A stretch of DNA of 6,693 nt from Phycisphaerales bacterium (lineage in GTDB: Bacteria; Planctomycetota; Phycisphaerae; Phycisphaerales; UBA1924): assembly GCA_003511945.1 (NCBI GenBank), contig DOJA01000078.1:21189-27881 (forward strand). The letters are read 5' to 3'. The stretch's first letter is position 1, and the number at the start of each line of letters is the position of its first letter. Of this stretch, positions 1-4,605 are shown in pieces. The notes beneath the pieces were generated by a model. The model was not told the DNA's origin, ran no database searches, and was given only the letters and a program-made list of their open reading frames with translations. The position numbers were made by a program, and so were the translations under genes.

Positions 1-9
1 CCCCCCCCC
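1..9. repeat. C9 homopolymer at the left edge
   Basis: The window starts with nine C, which reads outward as a G run on the minus strand. It falls in the AbgT coding sequence, where it would add only Gly codons. Probably a sequencing or assembly end effect, mirrored at the right edge. Confidence 0.6.
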
Positions 10-980
10 GGCTCCCGCAGCACCCCCAGCCCCGGCAGCCACGGCGCCCACGCCCCCGGCAGCGCGGTCAGCGCGACGAGCGCGCACACCGCCACGCACG
101 ACACCCCCGCCCACGCCAGCCCGCGCCGTTCCGTCGCCGTCAGCGACTCCAGCCCCTTGGCGTCCTTCATCGCCTCGGGCTCGCCCTTGGACGGGTCGTA
201 CGCGCCGAGCCGCGGCTCGACGATCTTCAGACTCACCCAGGTCCCCAGCACAGTGACAAGGAAAGTCGACGCGAGCATGAAGTACCAGTTCACCGCGGGA
301 TGGAGCGTGTACCGGGGGTCGATCAGGCGGGCCGCCGACTCGCTGATGCCCGACAGCAGCGGGTCGATCGTCCCGATCAGCAGGTTGGCCGAGTACCCTC
401 CGGAAACCCCCGCGAACGCCGCCGCCAGCCCCGCCAGCGGGTGTCGCCCCAGCGAGTGGTACACCATCGCCGCCAGCGGGATCAGCACCACATAGCCCAT
501 CTCGCTCGCCGTGTTGCTGAGGATCCCCGCGAACACGATCACCACCGTCACCAGATTGCGCGGCGCGTTGAGCACCAGCGCCCGCACCGCCGCCGAGAAG
601 AGCCCCGACCGCTCGGCCACCCCCACGCCCAGGAGCGCCACCAGCACCGTGCCCAGCGGCGCGAACCCGGTGAAGTTGGTCACCATCTTCGTGCAAAGGA
701 ACCGAACCCCCTCCGGGCTCAGCAGACTCACCGTCCGGATCATCCCGTCCGCCGCTCGCCCCGACATCCCCTCCGGGCGCGGGTCCGTCACACTGAACCC
801 GAACGCGGCGCCCACGGCGCTGGCGACGATCACAATCAGCCACAACAGCGCGAACAGCGTCACCGGGTGCGGCAGCTTGTTCCCCAGCCACTCCACCGTC
901 GCCAGGAACCGCGAGAACCAACCGGACGACGGAGTGGAACCACCAAAGGGGGCGCCGGTAGGCGGGGTGCGCTGGCTCAT
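1..980 (-). CDS. AbgT-family transporter (p-aminobenzoyl-glutamate transporter family), N-terminal 326 residues, partial
   Basis: This is an inner-membrane secondary transporter of the AbgT family. Characterised members import p-aminobenzoyl-glutamate (a folate breakdown product) or export sulfonamide-type drugs; the substrate here cannot be told from sequence. The frame is open from the ATG (complement of 978-980) to the left edge. Characteristic blocks, in order: WLGNKLPHPVTLFALLW (residues 31-47, first membrane segment), GFAPLGTVLVALLGVGVAER (105-124), ASEMGYVVLIPLAAMVYHSLG (158-178, membrane) and the family hallmark AGVSGGYSANLLIGTIDPLL (190-209). A further membrane segment lies at about 233-252 and another at about 287-308. 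Family members are roughly 500 residues, so about a third, the C-terminal half-transporter, is missing off the edge. The last two codons fall in a homopolymer and are doubtful. There is no Shine-Dalgarno sequence close to the ATG; a TATCTT box ends 8 nt upstream. The gene is divergent from the EamA transporter. The acidic residue in the ASE motif (E160) is, from memory, often Asp in this family. Confidence 0.93.
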   Translation of the reverse strand, partial: MSQRTPPTGAPFGGSTPSSGWFSRFLATVEWLGNKLPHPVTLFALLWLIVIVASAVGAAFGFSVTDPRPEGMSGRAADGMIRTVSLLSPEGVRFLCTKMVTNFTGFAPLGTVLVALLGVGVAERSGLFSAAVRALVLNAPRNLVTVVIVFAGILSNTASEMGYVVLIPLAAMVYHSLGRHPLAGLAAAFAGVSGGYSANLLIGTIDPLLSGISESAARLIDPRYTLHPAVNWYFMLASTFLVTVLGTWVSLKIVEPRLGAYDPSKGEPEAMKDAKGLESLTATERRGLAWAGVSCVAVCALVALTALPGAWAPWLPGLGVLREPGG

Positions 981-988
981 GGGCGTTC

Positions 989-994
989 AAGATA
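989..994 (-). promoter_or_regulatory. Candidate -10 box (TATCTT) for the AbgT gene, possibly leaderless
   Basis: On the minus strand TATCTT is followed by 8 nt and then the ATG at 980. This places an expected transcription start at or very near the start codon. No Shine-Dalgarno sequence lies in the 8-nt gap. No clear TTGACA-like -35 box is seen at 17 bp. The box sits in the 57-bp gap shared with the divergent EamA gene. A plus-strand TACGCT (993-998) overlaps it and could serve that gene. Inferred by pattern only. Confidence 0.45.
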
Positions 995-1026
995 CGCTCC
1001 CTGCCCGCCGGGTGAACCGGGGGGAC

Positions 1027-1032
1027 AAGGAG
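1027..1032 (+). promoter_or_regulatory. Ribosome binding site AAGGAG that fixes the GTG start at 1038
   Basis: AAGGAG lies 5 nt before the GTG at 1038. It is a near-perfect Shine-Dalgarno sequence and decides the start of the EamA gene. The open frame continues upstream to 300, but that extension overlaps the divergent AbgT gene and encodes Arg/His/Pro-rich shadow sequence. Confidence 0.75.
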
Positions 1033-1037
1033 TCCCC

Positions 1038-1991
1038 GTGGAACTCACATGGAACCAGGTCGTCGGGCCGCTCGCGGGGCTGGCGACATCCTGTCTCTGG
1101 GTCGCCACATCCCTCCTCTTCACCGCCGCCGGGCGTCGGATCGGCTCGACCTGGGTGAACGCCGTCCGGCTCCTCGCCGCCGTTCTGCTTCACGCGGGCG
1201 CGCTCGCCATCCTCACGGGGGGCGTCTGGCCGGAGGCCTCCAGCCGACAGGTCCTCTTCCTCGCCCTCTCGGGCGTCATCGGGCTCTCCGTCTGCGATCA
1301 GGCCCTCTTCACCGCCTTTGTCGACATTGGCCCGCGCCGCGCCCTCCTCATCCAAACCACCTCGCCCCTGTTCGCCGTCGCGCTCGGTGTCGCCCTGCTG
1401 GGCGAGCCGCTCCGCTGGATGGACGCCCTGGGCATGCTGATGACCCTCAGCGGCGTCGCCTGGGTCAACGCCGAGCGCTCCCACACCGGCAGCGACGACC
1501 GCGCCCACCCGCATTTCCGACGCGGGATCGCGCTCGCCTTCCTCGCCGCGGCGTGTCAGGCCATCGGCTTCTACTTCTCCAAGCGGGGCATCGGCGCCGG
1601 CGATCTGCCGGGCGATGAACTCCCCGCGCAGTCCGCCGCCTACCTCCGCATGGTCTTCGGCACGATGGGCATGGCCCCGATCATCCTGGCCTACCTCGCC
1701 CGCAGCGACGCCGCCCGTGCCGCCGGACGGGCCCGACGCATCGGCTCCGTCCGGGGCGGCATCGCTCTCGCCTGCTGCGGCGCCTTCGTCGGTCCGTTCC
1801 TCGGCGTGTGGAGCTCGCTGGTCGCCATCGGACGCACCCCCTCCCTCGGCGTCGCGCAGACCATGTGCTCCCTCTCTCCGGTCCTGATCCTCCCTGTCGT
1901 CGCCTGGCTTCACCGCGAGCGCGTCTCCCCTCGCGCCGCCGCCGGCGCCGTGATCGCCGTCGCCGGGGCCGCGGTCCTGTTCATCACCTGA
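1038..1991 (+). CDS. EamA / drug-metabolite transporter (DMT) superfamily permease
   Basis: This is a 317-residue polytopic inner-membrane protein of the EamA (DMT) superfamily. Such carriers usually export or import small metabolites; the substrate is not predictable here. The length fits the usual 280-320 residues and ten-helix plan. Two EamA repeats are visible. The first spans about residues 5-145 and ends in the typical SPLFAVALGVALLGEPLRW block (109-127), followed by a glycine-containing helix GMLMTLSGVAWV (132-143). The second spans about 162-317 and ends in SPVLILPVVAWLHRERVSP (280-298) and AAGAVIAVAGAAVLFI (301-316). A polar basic loop rich in Ala and Arg lies at about 221-239. The start is GTG, chosen because AAGGAG lies 5 nt upstream and because it begins just before the first hydrophobic helix. 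It is divergent from the AbgT gene with 57 bp between the starts. A metallo-hydrolase gene follows 56 bp after its stop, probably with its own promoter. Confidence 0.9.
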   Translation: MELTWNQVVGPLAGLATSCLWVATSLLFTAAGRRIGSTWVNAVRLLAAVLLHAGALAILTGGVWPEASSRQVLFLALSGVIGLSVCDQALFTAFVDIGPRRALLIQTTSPLFAVALGVALLGEPLRWMDALGMLMTLSGVAWVNAERSHTGSDDRAHPHFRRGIALAFLAAACQAIGFYFSKRGIGAGDLPGDELPAQSAAYLRMVFGTMGMAPIILAYLARSDAARAAGRARRIGSVRGGIALACCGAFVGPFLGVWSSLVAIGRTPSLGVAQTMCSLSPVLILPVVAWLHRERVSPRAAAGAVIAVAGAAVLFIT

Positions 1992-2030
1992 ATCCCGGGG
2001 GAGAGGGCGGACCCGCGGGATGGCCCGACC

Positions 2031-2036
2031 TATCCT
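2031..2036 (+). promoter_or_regulatory. Candidate -10 box (TATCCT) for the metallo-hydrolase gene, possibly leaderless
   Basis: TATCCT ends 11 nt before the GTG at 2048, in the 56-bp gap after the EamA stop codon. No Shine-Dalgarno sequence is seen before 2048. It matches the same box-plus-start arrangement seen before three other genes here. No good -35 box is visible at 17 bp (the sequence there is CGGACC). Confidence 0.45.
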
Positions 2037-2047
2037 CGCTCGTTCCG

Positions 2048-3028
2048 GTGACGACGGTGGACCCTCCCGACCGCGACTCGCGCGCTCCGCTCCACGACAT
2101 GGCGAAACGAAGTCCACAAGGCGCGATGGTCCGTCTGGTCACCCGCGCTGCCCGTTCGGGACTTCGACGCTACCCCGGCGCCCTCTCCGGCGCCCTCCGC
2201 GATCGCGCGGCCCCGGCCCGGCCCGCCTCCAACGACCTCCGCGCCCTGCCCGATCAGCCCTTCGCCGCGTCCTGGCTCGGTCACGCGGGGGTGCTCTTCC
2301 GACAGGGCGGCCAGACAGTGCTCGTCGACCCGGTCCTCTCCGACCGCATCGGCGTCCGAGTGGGCCACCGGGTCCTGGGCCCGAAGCGCCTTACTCCCGC
2401 TCCGGTGAGCCCCGATGGCCTCCCCCCGATCGACCTCCTCCTCATCACCCACGCCCACTTCGATCATCTCGATCGTCCCACGCTGGCAGCCCTGGCCTCG
2501 AGCCGGACCTCGGTCGTCACCGCCCGGGGCACCCGCCGCCTCATCCCCCGCGGCTTCCGTCGGGTCATCGAGGTCGACTGGGACCAATCCACCGACCTCG
2601 AGCGCCTCACCCTGCGCGCCCTGCGCCCCAACCACTGGGGCGCCCGCTTCGCCCTCGACCGCGCCCGCGGGTTCAACAGCTACCTCGTGCAGTCGTCCGA
2701 CCGGAGCGTCCTGGCGGCGGGCGACACCGCCCTCACCGGCGCTTTCCGGGGTGTCGGCCCCGTCGACCTGGCCCTGCTGGGCATCGGCGCCTACGACCCG
2801 TGGGAGCACAAGCACGCCACCCCCGAGCAGGCCTGGACCATGTTCCGCGGCGCGCGCGGCCGCTACCTGATGCCCATCCACCACTCCACCTTCGAACTCA
2901 GCGACGAACGCATCGATGAACCCATCGAGCGCCTCCTCCGCGCCGCCGGCGAAGACTCCCGCCGCCTGGTCCTGCCCGCGCCCGGCTCTGTCTGGACCCC
3001 CGAGCAGGAGATGCCGCCCGTTCGATGA
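2048..3028 (+). CDS. Metallo-beta-lactamase-fold hydrolase, NAPE-PLD / UlaG-like
   Basis: A predicted zinc-dependent hydrolase of the metallo-beta-lactamase fold, closest in motif pattern to N-acyl-phosphatidylethanolamine-hydrolysing phospholipase D and UlaG-type proteins. With the 326-residue start, the motifs are: SWLGHAGVLF (75-84) with VLVDPVLSDR (91-100); the metal motif THAHFDH giving H135, H137, D139 and H140; PNHWGAR with H196; FNSYLV (209-214); AAGDT with D226, the bridging Asp; IGAYDPW (246-252) with HATPEQAW downstream; and MPIHHSTF with H278 as the last ligand. All seven expected metal ligands are present, so it should be active. The substrate is unknown: phospholipid-like or lactone/phosphodiester substrates are possible. 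No signal peptide or membrane helix is obvious, so it is probably cytoplasmic. The start is uncertain. GTG 2048 is preferred because TATCCT lies 11 nt upstream; GTG 2057 and ATG 2099 (309 residues) are in frame and equally lack a Shine-Dalgarno sequence. Its stop lies 19 bp before tag. Confidence 0.88.
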   Translation: MTTVDPPDRDSRAPLHDMAKRSPQGAMVRLVTRAARSGLRRYPGALSGALRDRAAPARPASNDLRALPDQPFAASWLGHAGVLFRQGGQTVLVDPVLSDRIGVRVGHRVLGPKRLTPAPVSPDGLPPIDLLLITHAHFDHLDRPTLAALASSRTSVVTARGTRRLIPRGFRRVIEVDWDQSTDLERLTLRALRPNHWGARFALDRARGFNSYLVQSSDRSVLAAGDTALTGAFRGVGPVDLALLGIGAYDPWEHKHATPEQAWTMFRGARGRYLMPIHHSTFELSDERIDEPIERLLRAAGEDSRRLVLPAPGSVWTPEQEMPPVR

Positions 3029-3035
3029 GGGCGAG

Positions 3036-3041
3036 TATCGT
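3036..3041 (+). promoter_or_regulatory. Candidate -10 box (TATCGT) for tag, possibly leaderless
   Basis: TATCGT lies in the 19-bp gap between the hydrolase stop codon and tag. It ends 6 nt before the ATG at 3048, and the gap (GCCCCC) has no Shine-Dalgarno sequence. The spacing would put transcription initiation at the A of the ATG. tag may therefore be transcribed on its own, although read-through from the hydrolase gene is also possible. Confidence 0.45.
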
Positions 3042-3047
3042 GCCCCC

Positions 3048-3617
3048 ATGGCCCGGTGCCCGTGGGCAAAGTCGGAACTGTCGATCGCCTACCACGACCA
3101 GGAGTGGGGGACCCCCGTCCACGACGACCGGCGTCTGTTCGAGTTCCTCGTCCTCGAAGGCGCCCAGGCCGGGCTCTCCTGGGAGACCATTCTCAAGAAG
3201 CGCGCCCGCTACCGCGAGGTCTTCCATGGCTTCGATATCGACCGCGTCGCCCGCTTCACGCCGCGAATGGTCGACACCCTCCTCGCCGACCCCGGGATCA
3301 TCCGCCACCGCGGCAAGATCGAGTCCGCCATCGCCAACGCCCGCGCCGCTCAGCGCGTCCGCGACGAGGCCGGCTCGCTCGACCGGTGCCTCTGGGGGCT
3401 GGTCGGCGGCGCTCCGCTCGTCAACCGGTGGCGCGCCCACACCGACATCCCGTCCAAGACCCCCGTCGCCGAGGCCATGAGCAAGGCCCTCCGCGCCCAG
3501 GGCTTCTCCTTCGTCGGACCCACGATCTGCTACGCCTTCATGCAGGCGGTGGGGATGGTGAACGATCACCTCGTCGATTGTCCGCGCCACGCCGACTGCA
3601 TTCAGCGGAGCACTTGA
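3048..3617 (+). CDS. tag: DNA-3-methyladenine glycosylase I (Tag)
   Basis: This is a base-excision repair enzyme that removes 3-methyladenine from alkylated DNA by cleaving the N-glycosidic bond; it acts in the cytoplasm on the chromosome. At 189 residues it nearly equals the E. coli enzyme (187). Recognisable blocks are MARCPWA (1-7), IAYHDQEWGTPVHDD (13-27), LEGAQAGLSWETILKKR (36-52), DPGIIRHRGKIESAIANARA (81-100) and GFSFVGPTICYAFMQAVGMVNDH (152-174). The zinc-snap ligands known from E. coli Tag (Cys4, His17, His175, Cys179) correspond to C4, H16, H174 and C178. The conserved Glu and Trp of the base pocket correspond to E37 and W45. The start is the ATG that gives the standard RCxW N-terminus; the frame is open further upstream but would overlap the hydrolase gene. 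No Shine-Dalgarno sequence is present. The last 16 bp overlap the end of a convergent small ORF. The C-terminus adds a further Cys (C184), like other members that vary there. Confidence 0.96.
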   Translation: MARCPWAKSELSIAYHDQEWGTPVHDDRRLFEFLVLEGAQAGLSWETILKKRARYREVFHGFDIDRVARFTPRMVDTLLADPGIIRHRGKIESAIANARAAQRVRDEAGSLDRCLWGLVGGAPLVNRWRAHTDIPSKTPVAEAMSKALRAQGFSFVGPTICYAFMQAVGMVNDHLVDCPRHADCIQRST

Positions 3618-3820
3618 CCCACCTGCTCGATCACCCAAGCGAACGCGCCGCCCGACACCCCCATCAGGAACGCCACAAAGGCCACCCGCAGCGGGAGGTG
3701 TTCCCGCCGCGCCAGGTCGGCGCCCATCACCCAGATCTCGCGGGTCCGCGCCTCGTACACGCTGTCGTGGCTCGCCGGCACCCGGTCCATCACCCGCGGG
3801 CACCCGGCGCGCTCGTTCAT
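3602..3820 (-). CDS. Small hypothetical single-pass membrane protein (72 residues)
   Basis: I do not recognise this protein. The minus-strand ORF fills most of the gap between tag and the STAS gene. The first about 42 residues are polar (sequence begins MNERAGCPRVMDRVP). They are followed by a basic LARREHLPLR segment (about 35-44) and one hydrophobic helix, about residues 44-64 (VAFVAFLMGVSGGAFAWVI), and a short tail. The RREH-type basic flank before the helix suggests an N-terminus-in orientation. Codon third positions are almost all G or C, but minus-strand shadows also show that in this window, so this is weak support. ATG 3820 is chosen as the first reasonable start; ATG 3790 (62 residues) is an alternative. 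No convincing Shine-Dalgarno sequence or TATNNT box precedes either. The stop codon lies inside tag, giving a 16-bp tail-to-tail overlap. It could be a chance ORF. Confidence 0.5.
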   Translation of the reverse strand: MNERAGCPRVMDRVPASHDSVYEARTREIWVMGADLARREHLPLRVAFVAFLMGVSGGAFAWVIEQVGQVLR

Positions 3821-3885
3821 GTTCGTTGCAGGCACGCCCGCCCCCCGGCGCTCTCGACCCCCGTGAGCAGTCTGACGCCCAGGGC

Positions 3886-3891
3886 TATCAT
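3886..3891 (+). promoter_or_regulatory. Candidate -10 box (TATCAT) for the STAS gene
   Basis: TATCAT sits in the 134-bp gap between the small minus-strand ORF and the STAS start at 3955. Initiation about 7 nt downstream would give a 5' leader of about 57 nt, consistent with this gene having a real Shine-Dalgarno sequence. No clear -35 box is visible at the usual spacing. Weak, pattern-based. Confidence 0.3.
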
Positions 3892-3941
3892 CCGGAGCAG
3901 CGCGGACCTCCACCGGGGGGGCACGCCACGGCTCCAACGAC

Positions 3942-3947
3942 GGGAGG
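3942..3947 (+). promoter_or_regulatory. Ribosome binding site GGGAGG that fixes the ATG start at 3955
   Basis: GGGAGG ends 7 nt before the ATG at 3955, an ideal Shine-Dalgarno spacing. It supports the 111-residue start over the longer upstream open frame (from 3826), whose extra residues do not resemble a STAS N-terminus. Confidence 0.75.
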
Positions 3948-3954
3948 TCTTGCG

Positions 3955-4290
3955 ATGGGCAACCACTGCTTCCAGACCAAGGGCGTGTCCGACGGCTTCG
4001 TCATCGCGCTCAACGGCCGAATCGGCGGCTCCGAAGCCGAAGGGCTCCAGAGCGAACTCGATCGGCTGGTTGAACTGTCCCCCAAAGTGATGGTCCTCGA
4101 CATGGCCGGGGTCACGATGCTCTCCAGCGCCGCCCTCTCCGCCCTCGTACGCACCGGCAAGCGCACGGGGGACGCCGGGGCCAAGTTCCGGCTCGCTTCC
4201 GTCCCCGAGCCGACCATGAAGCTCATGCAATCCGTCCGCCTCGACAATCTTGTGCCCATCTTCACCGATGTCAGCGCCGCGCTCCGCTGA
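3955..4290 (+). CDS. STAS-domain protein, anti-anti-sigma factor-like (SpoIIAA/RsbV type)
   Basis: A single-domain STAS protein of 111 residues, the usual length for SpoIIAA/RsbV-type antagonists. These bind a sigma-factor-sequestering kinase or other switch partner and are controlled by phosphorylation of one serine. Visible features: an N-terminal strand with GFVIALNGRI (14-23), the alternating helix about 26-41 (EAEGLQSELDRL), the core strand KVMVLDMAGV (44-53) and the phosphorylation loop TMLSSAALSALV (54-65). This aligns with the SpoIIAA loop TFMDSSGL. The phosphorylatable serine is kept (S58), but the preceding Asp is Ser (S57) and the following Ser-Gly is Ala-Ala. The C-terminal part (KFRLASVPEPTMKLMQSVRL, about 77-96) fits the last strand-helix unit. 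No kinase or phosphatase partner is encoded in this window, so its target is unknown. It may act in general stress or polarity signalling. It has a good Shine-Dalgarno sequence and probably its own promoter. Confidence 0.88.
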   Translation: MGNHCFQTKGVSDGFVIALNGRIGGSEAEGLQSELDRLVELSPKVMVLDMAGVTMLSSAALSALVRTGKRTGDAGAKFRLASVPEPTMKLMQSVRLDNLVPIFTDVSAALR

Positions 4291-4313
4291 GCGGGAGCCG
4301 ATCGCATCATCGG
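4281..4313 (+). terminator. Weak hairpins at and after the STAS stop codon, possible terminator
   Basis: Two inverted repeats are adjacent. GCTCCGC (4281-4287) pairs with GCGGGAGC (4291-4298) around the TGA stop with one bulged G. CCGAT (4298-4302) pairs with ATCGG (4309-4313) across a 6-nt loop. They share base 4298, so they would be alternative or stacked structures. There is no T-tract, so this is not a classic intrinsic terminator. Confidence 0.25.
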
Positions 4314-4468
4314 AACCAATGAGCGCGTCCCTCAACTCGCGGCGCGGCTCATGTCCGGCGCGCCCAACTCGCGCGCAAACTCCCCATTTCCCCACACTTG
4401 CCAGAAGTGCCGCACGCCCGGCATCCGCCTGCGTAAACGATCATCCAAAGCGATGACGGTCAATGCTT

Positions 4469-4534
4469 TATCGCAGTTTTCGGGCCTGCCGCGTTGCCGC
4501 ATCACTGTGCCCGGGCCACACTTATCGGTAGTTC
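4469..4534 (+). promoter_or_regulatory. Pair of TTATCG-N(1-2)-AGTT boxes, possible promoter or operator of the secreted-protein gene
   Basis: The two copies are TTATCG-C-AGTT (4469-4479) and TTATCG-GT-AGTT (4523-4534), both with a pyrimidine-rich tail (TTTTC / TTCCT style). They lie 72-137 bp before the ATG at 4606, in the only AT-richer patch of the window. The second could act as a -10 region (CACTTATCG). A role is inferred only from the repetition and place. Confidence 0.25.
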
Positions 4535-4594
4535 CTCAATCCGGGCACGCGCCGCGCGTCGTTGGCGGCACATCCGGAACAGGGAGGAACGGGC

Positions 4595-4599
4595 GGGAG
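4595..4599 (+). promoter_or_regulatory. Ribosome binding site GGGAG for the secreted-protein gene
   Basis: GGGAG ends 6 nt before the ATG at 4606. A second purine block, GGGAGG (4582-4587), lies too far away (18 nt) to be optimal. The site agrees with the ATG that gives a textbook signal peptide, so it decides the start. Confidence 0.6.
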
Positions 4600-4605
4600 C
4601 GGCTC

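Larger units (their letters stand above)
4291..4605. other. 315-bp intergenic region upstream of the secreted-protein gene
   Basis: I see no convincing gene here on either strand. The open frame of the downstream gene continues through it from 4351 but gives low-complexity, non-protein-like sequence before the signal peptide. The part from about 4380 to 4530 is less GC-rich than the rest of the window. It holds a small inverted repeat (CACTT-gccag-AAGTG, 4395-4409) and two TTATCG...AGTT boxes, 4469-4479 and 4523-4534, 54 bp apart. These could belong to a promoter or operator for the secreted-protein gene. No T-rich terminator and no tRNA-like fold were seen. Confidence 0.5.

Noticed and set aside
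300..1037. Upstream in-frame extension of the EamA gene (open frame from 300)
   Set aside because: The extra sequence is Arg/His/Pro-rich, overlaps the real AbgT gene on the other strand, and the GTG at 1038 has a strong AAGGAG site directly before the first membrane helix.
1992..2021. ATCCCG (1992-1997) and CGGGAT (2016-2021) inverted repeat after the EamA stop as a terminator
   Set aside because: An 18-nt loop, only 6 bp of stem and no T-tract; such short repeats arise easily at this GC content.
987..2117. Long minus-strand open frame (376 codons) opposite the EamA gene
   Set aside because: Its product is Gly/Glu/Asp/Ala-rich low complexity with no domain. It is the expected antisense shadow of a high-GC gene.
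2048..3028. Reading the metallo-beta-lactamase-fold gene as an antibiotic resistance gene
   Set aside because: The motif set (PNHWGAR, AGDT, IGAYDPW, IHHSTF) is of the NAPE-PLD/UlaG type, not of true beta-lactamases, and no signal peptide is present.
2030..3049. Long minus-strand open frame (339 codons) opposite the metallo-hydrolase gene
   Set aside because: Same shadow composition and no recognisable motif, while the plus frame has the full set of metal ligands.
3056..4090. Plus-strand open frame of 344 codons spanning the tag end, the small ORF and the STAS start
   Set aside because: The product is Arg/His/Pro-rich without domains and lies out of frame across two well-supported genes.
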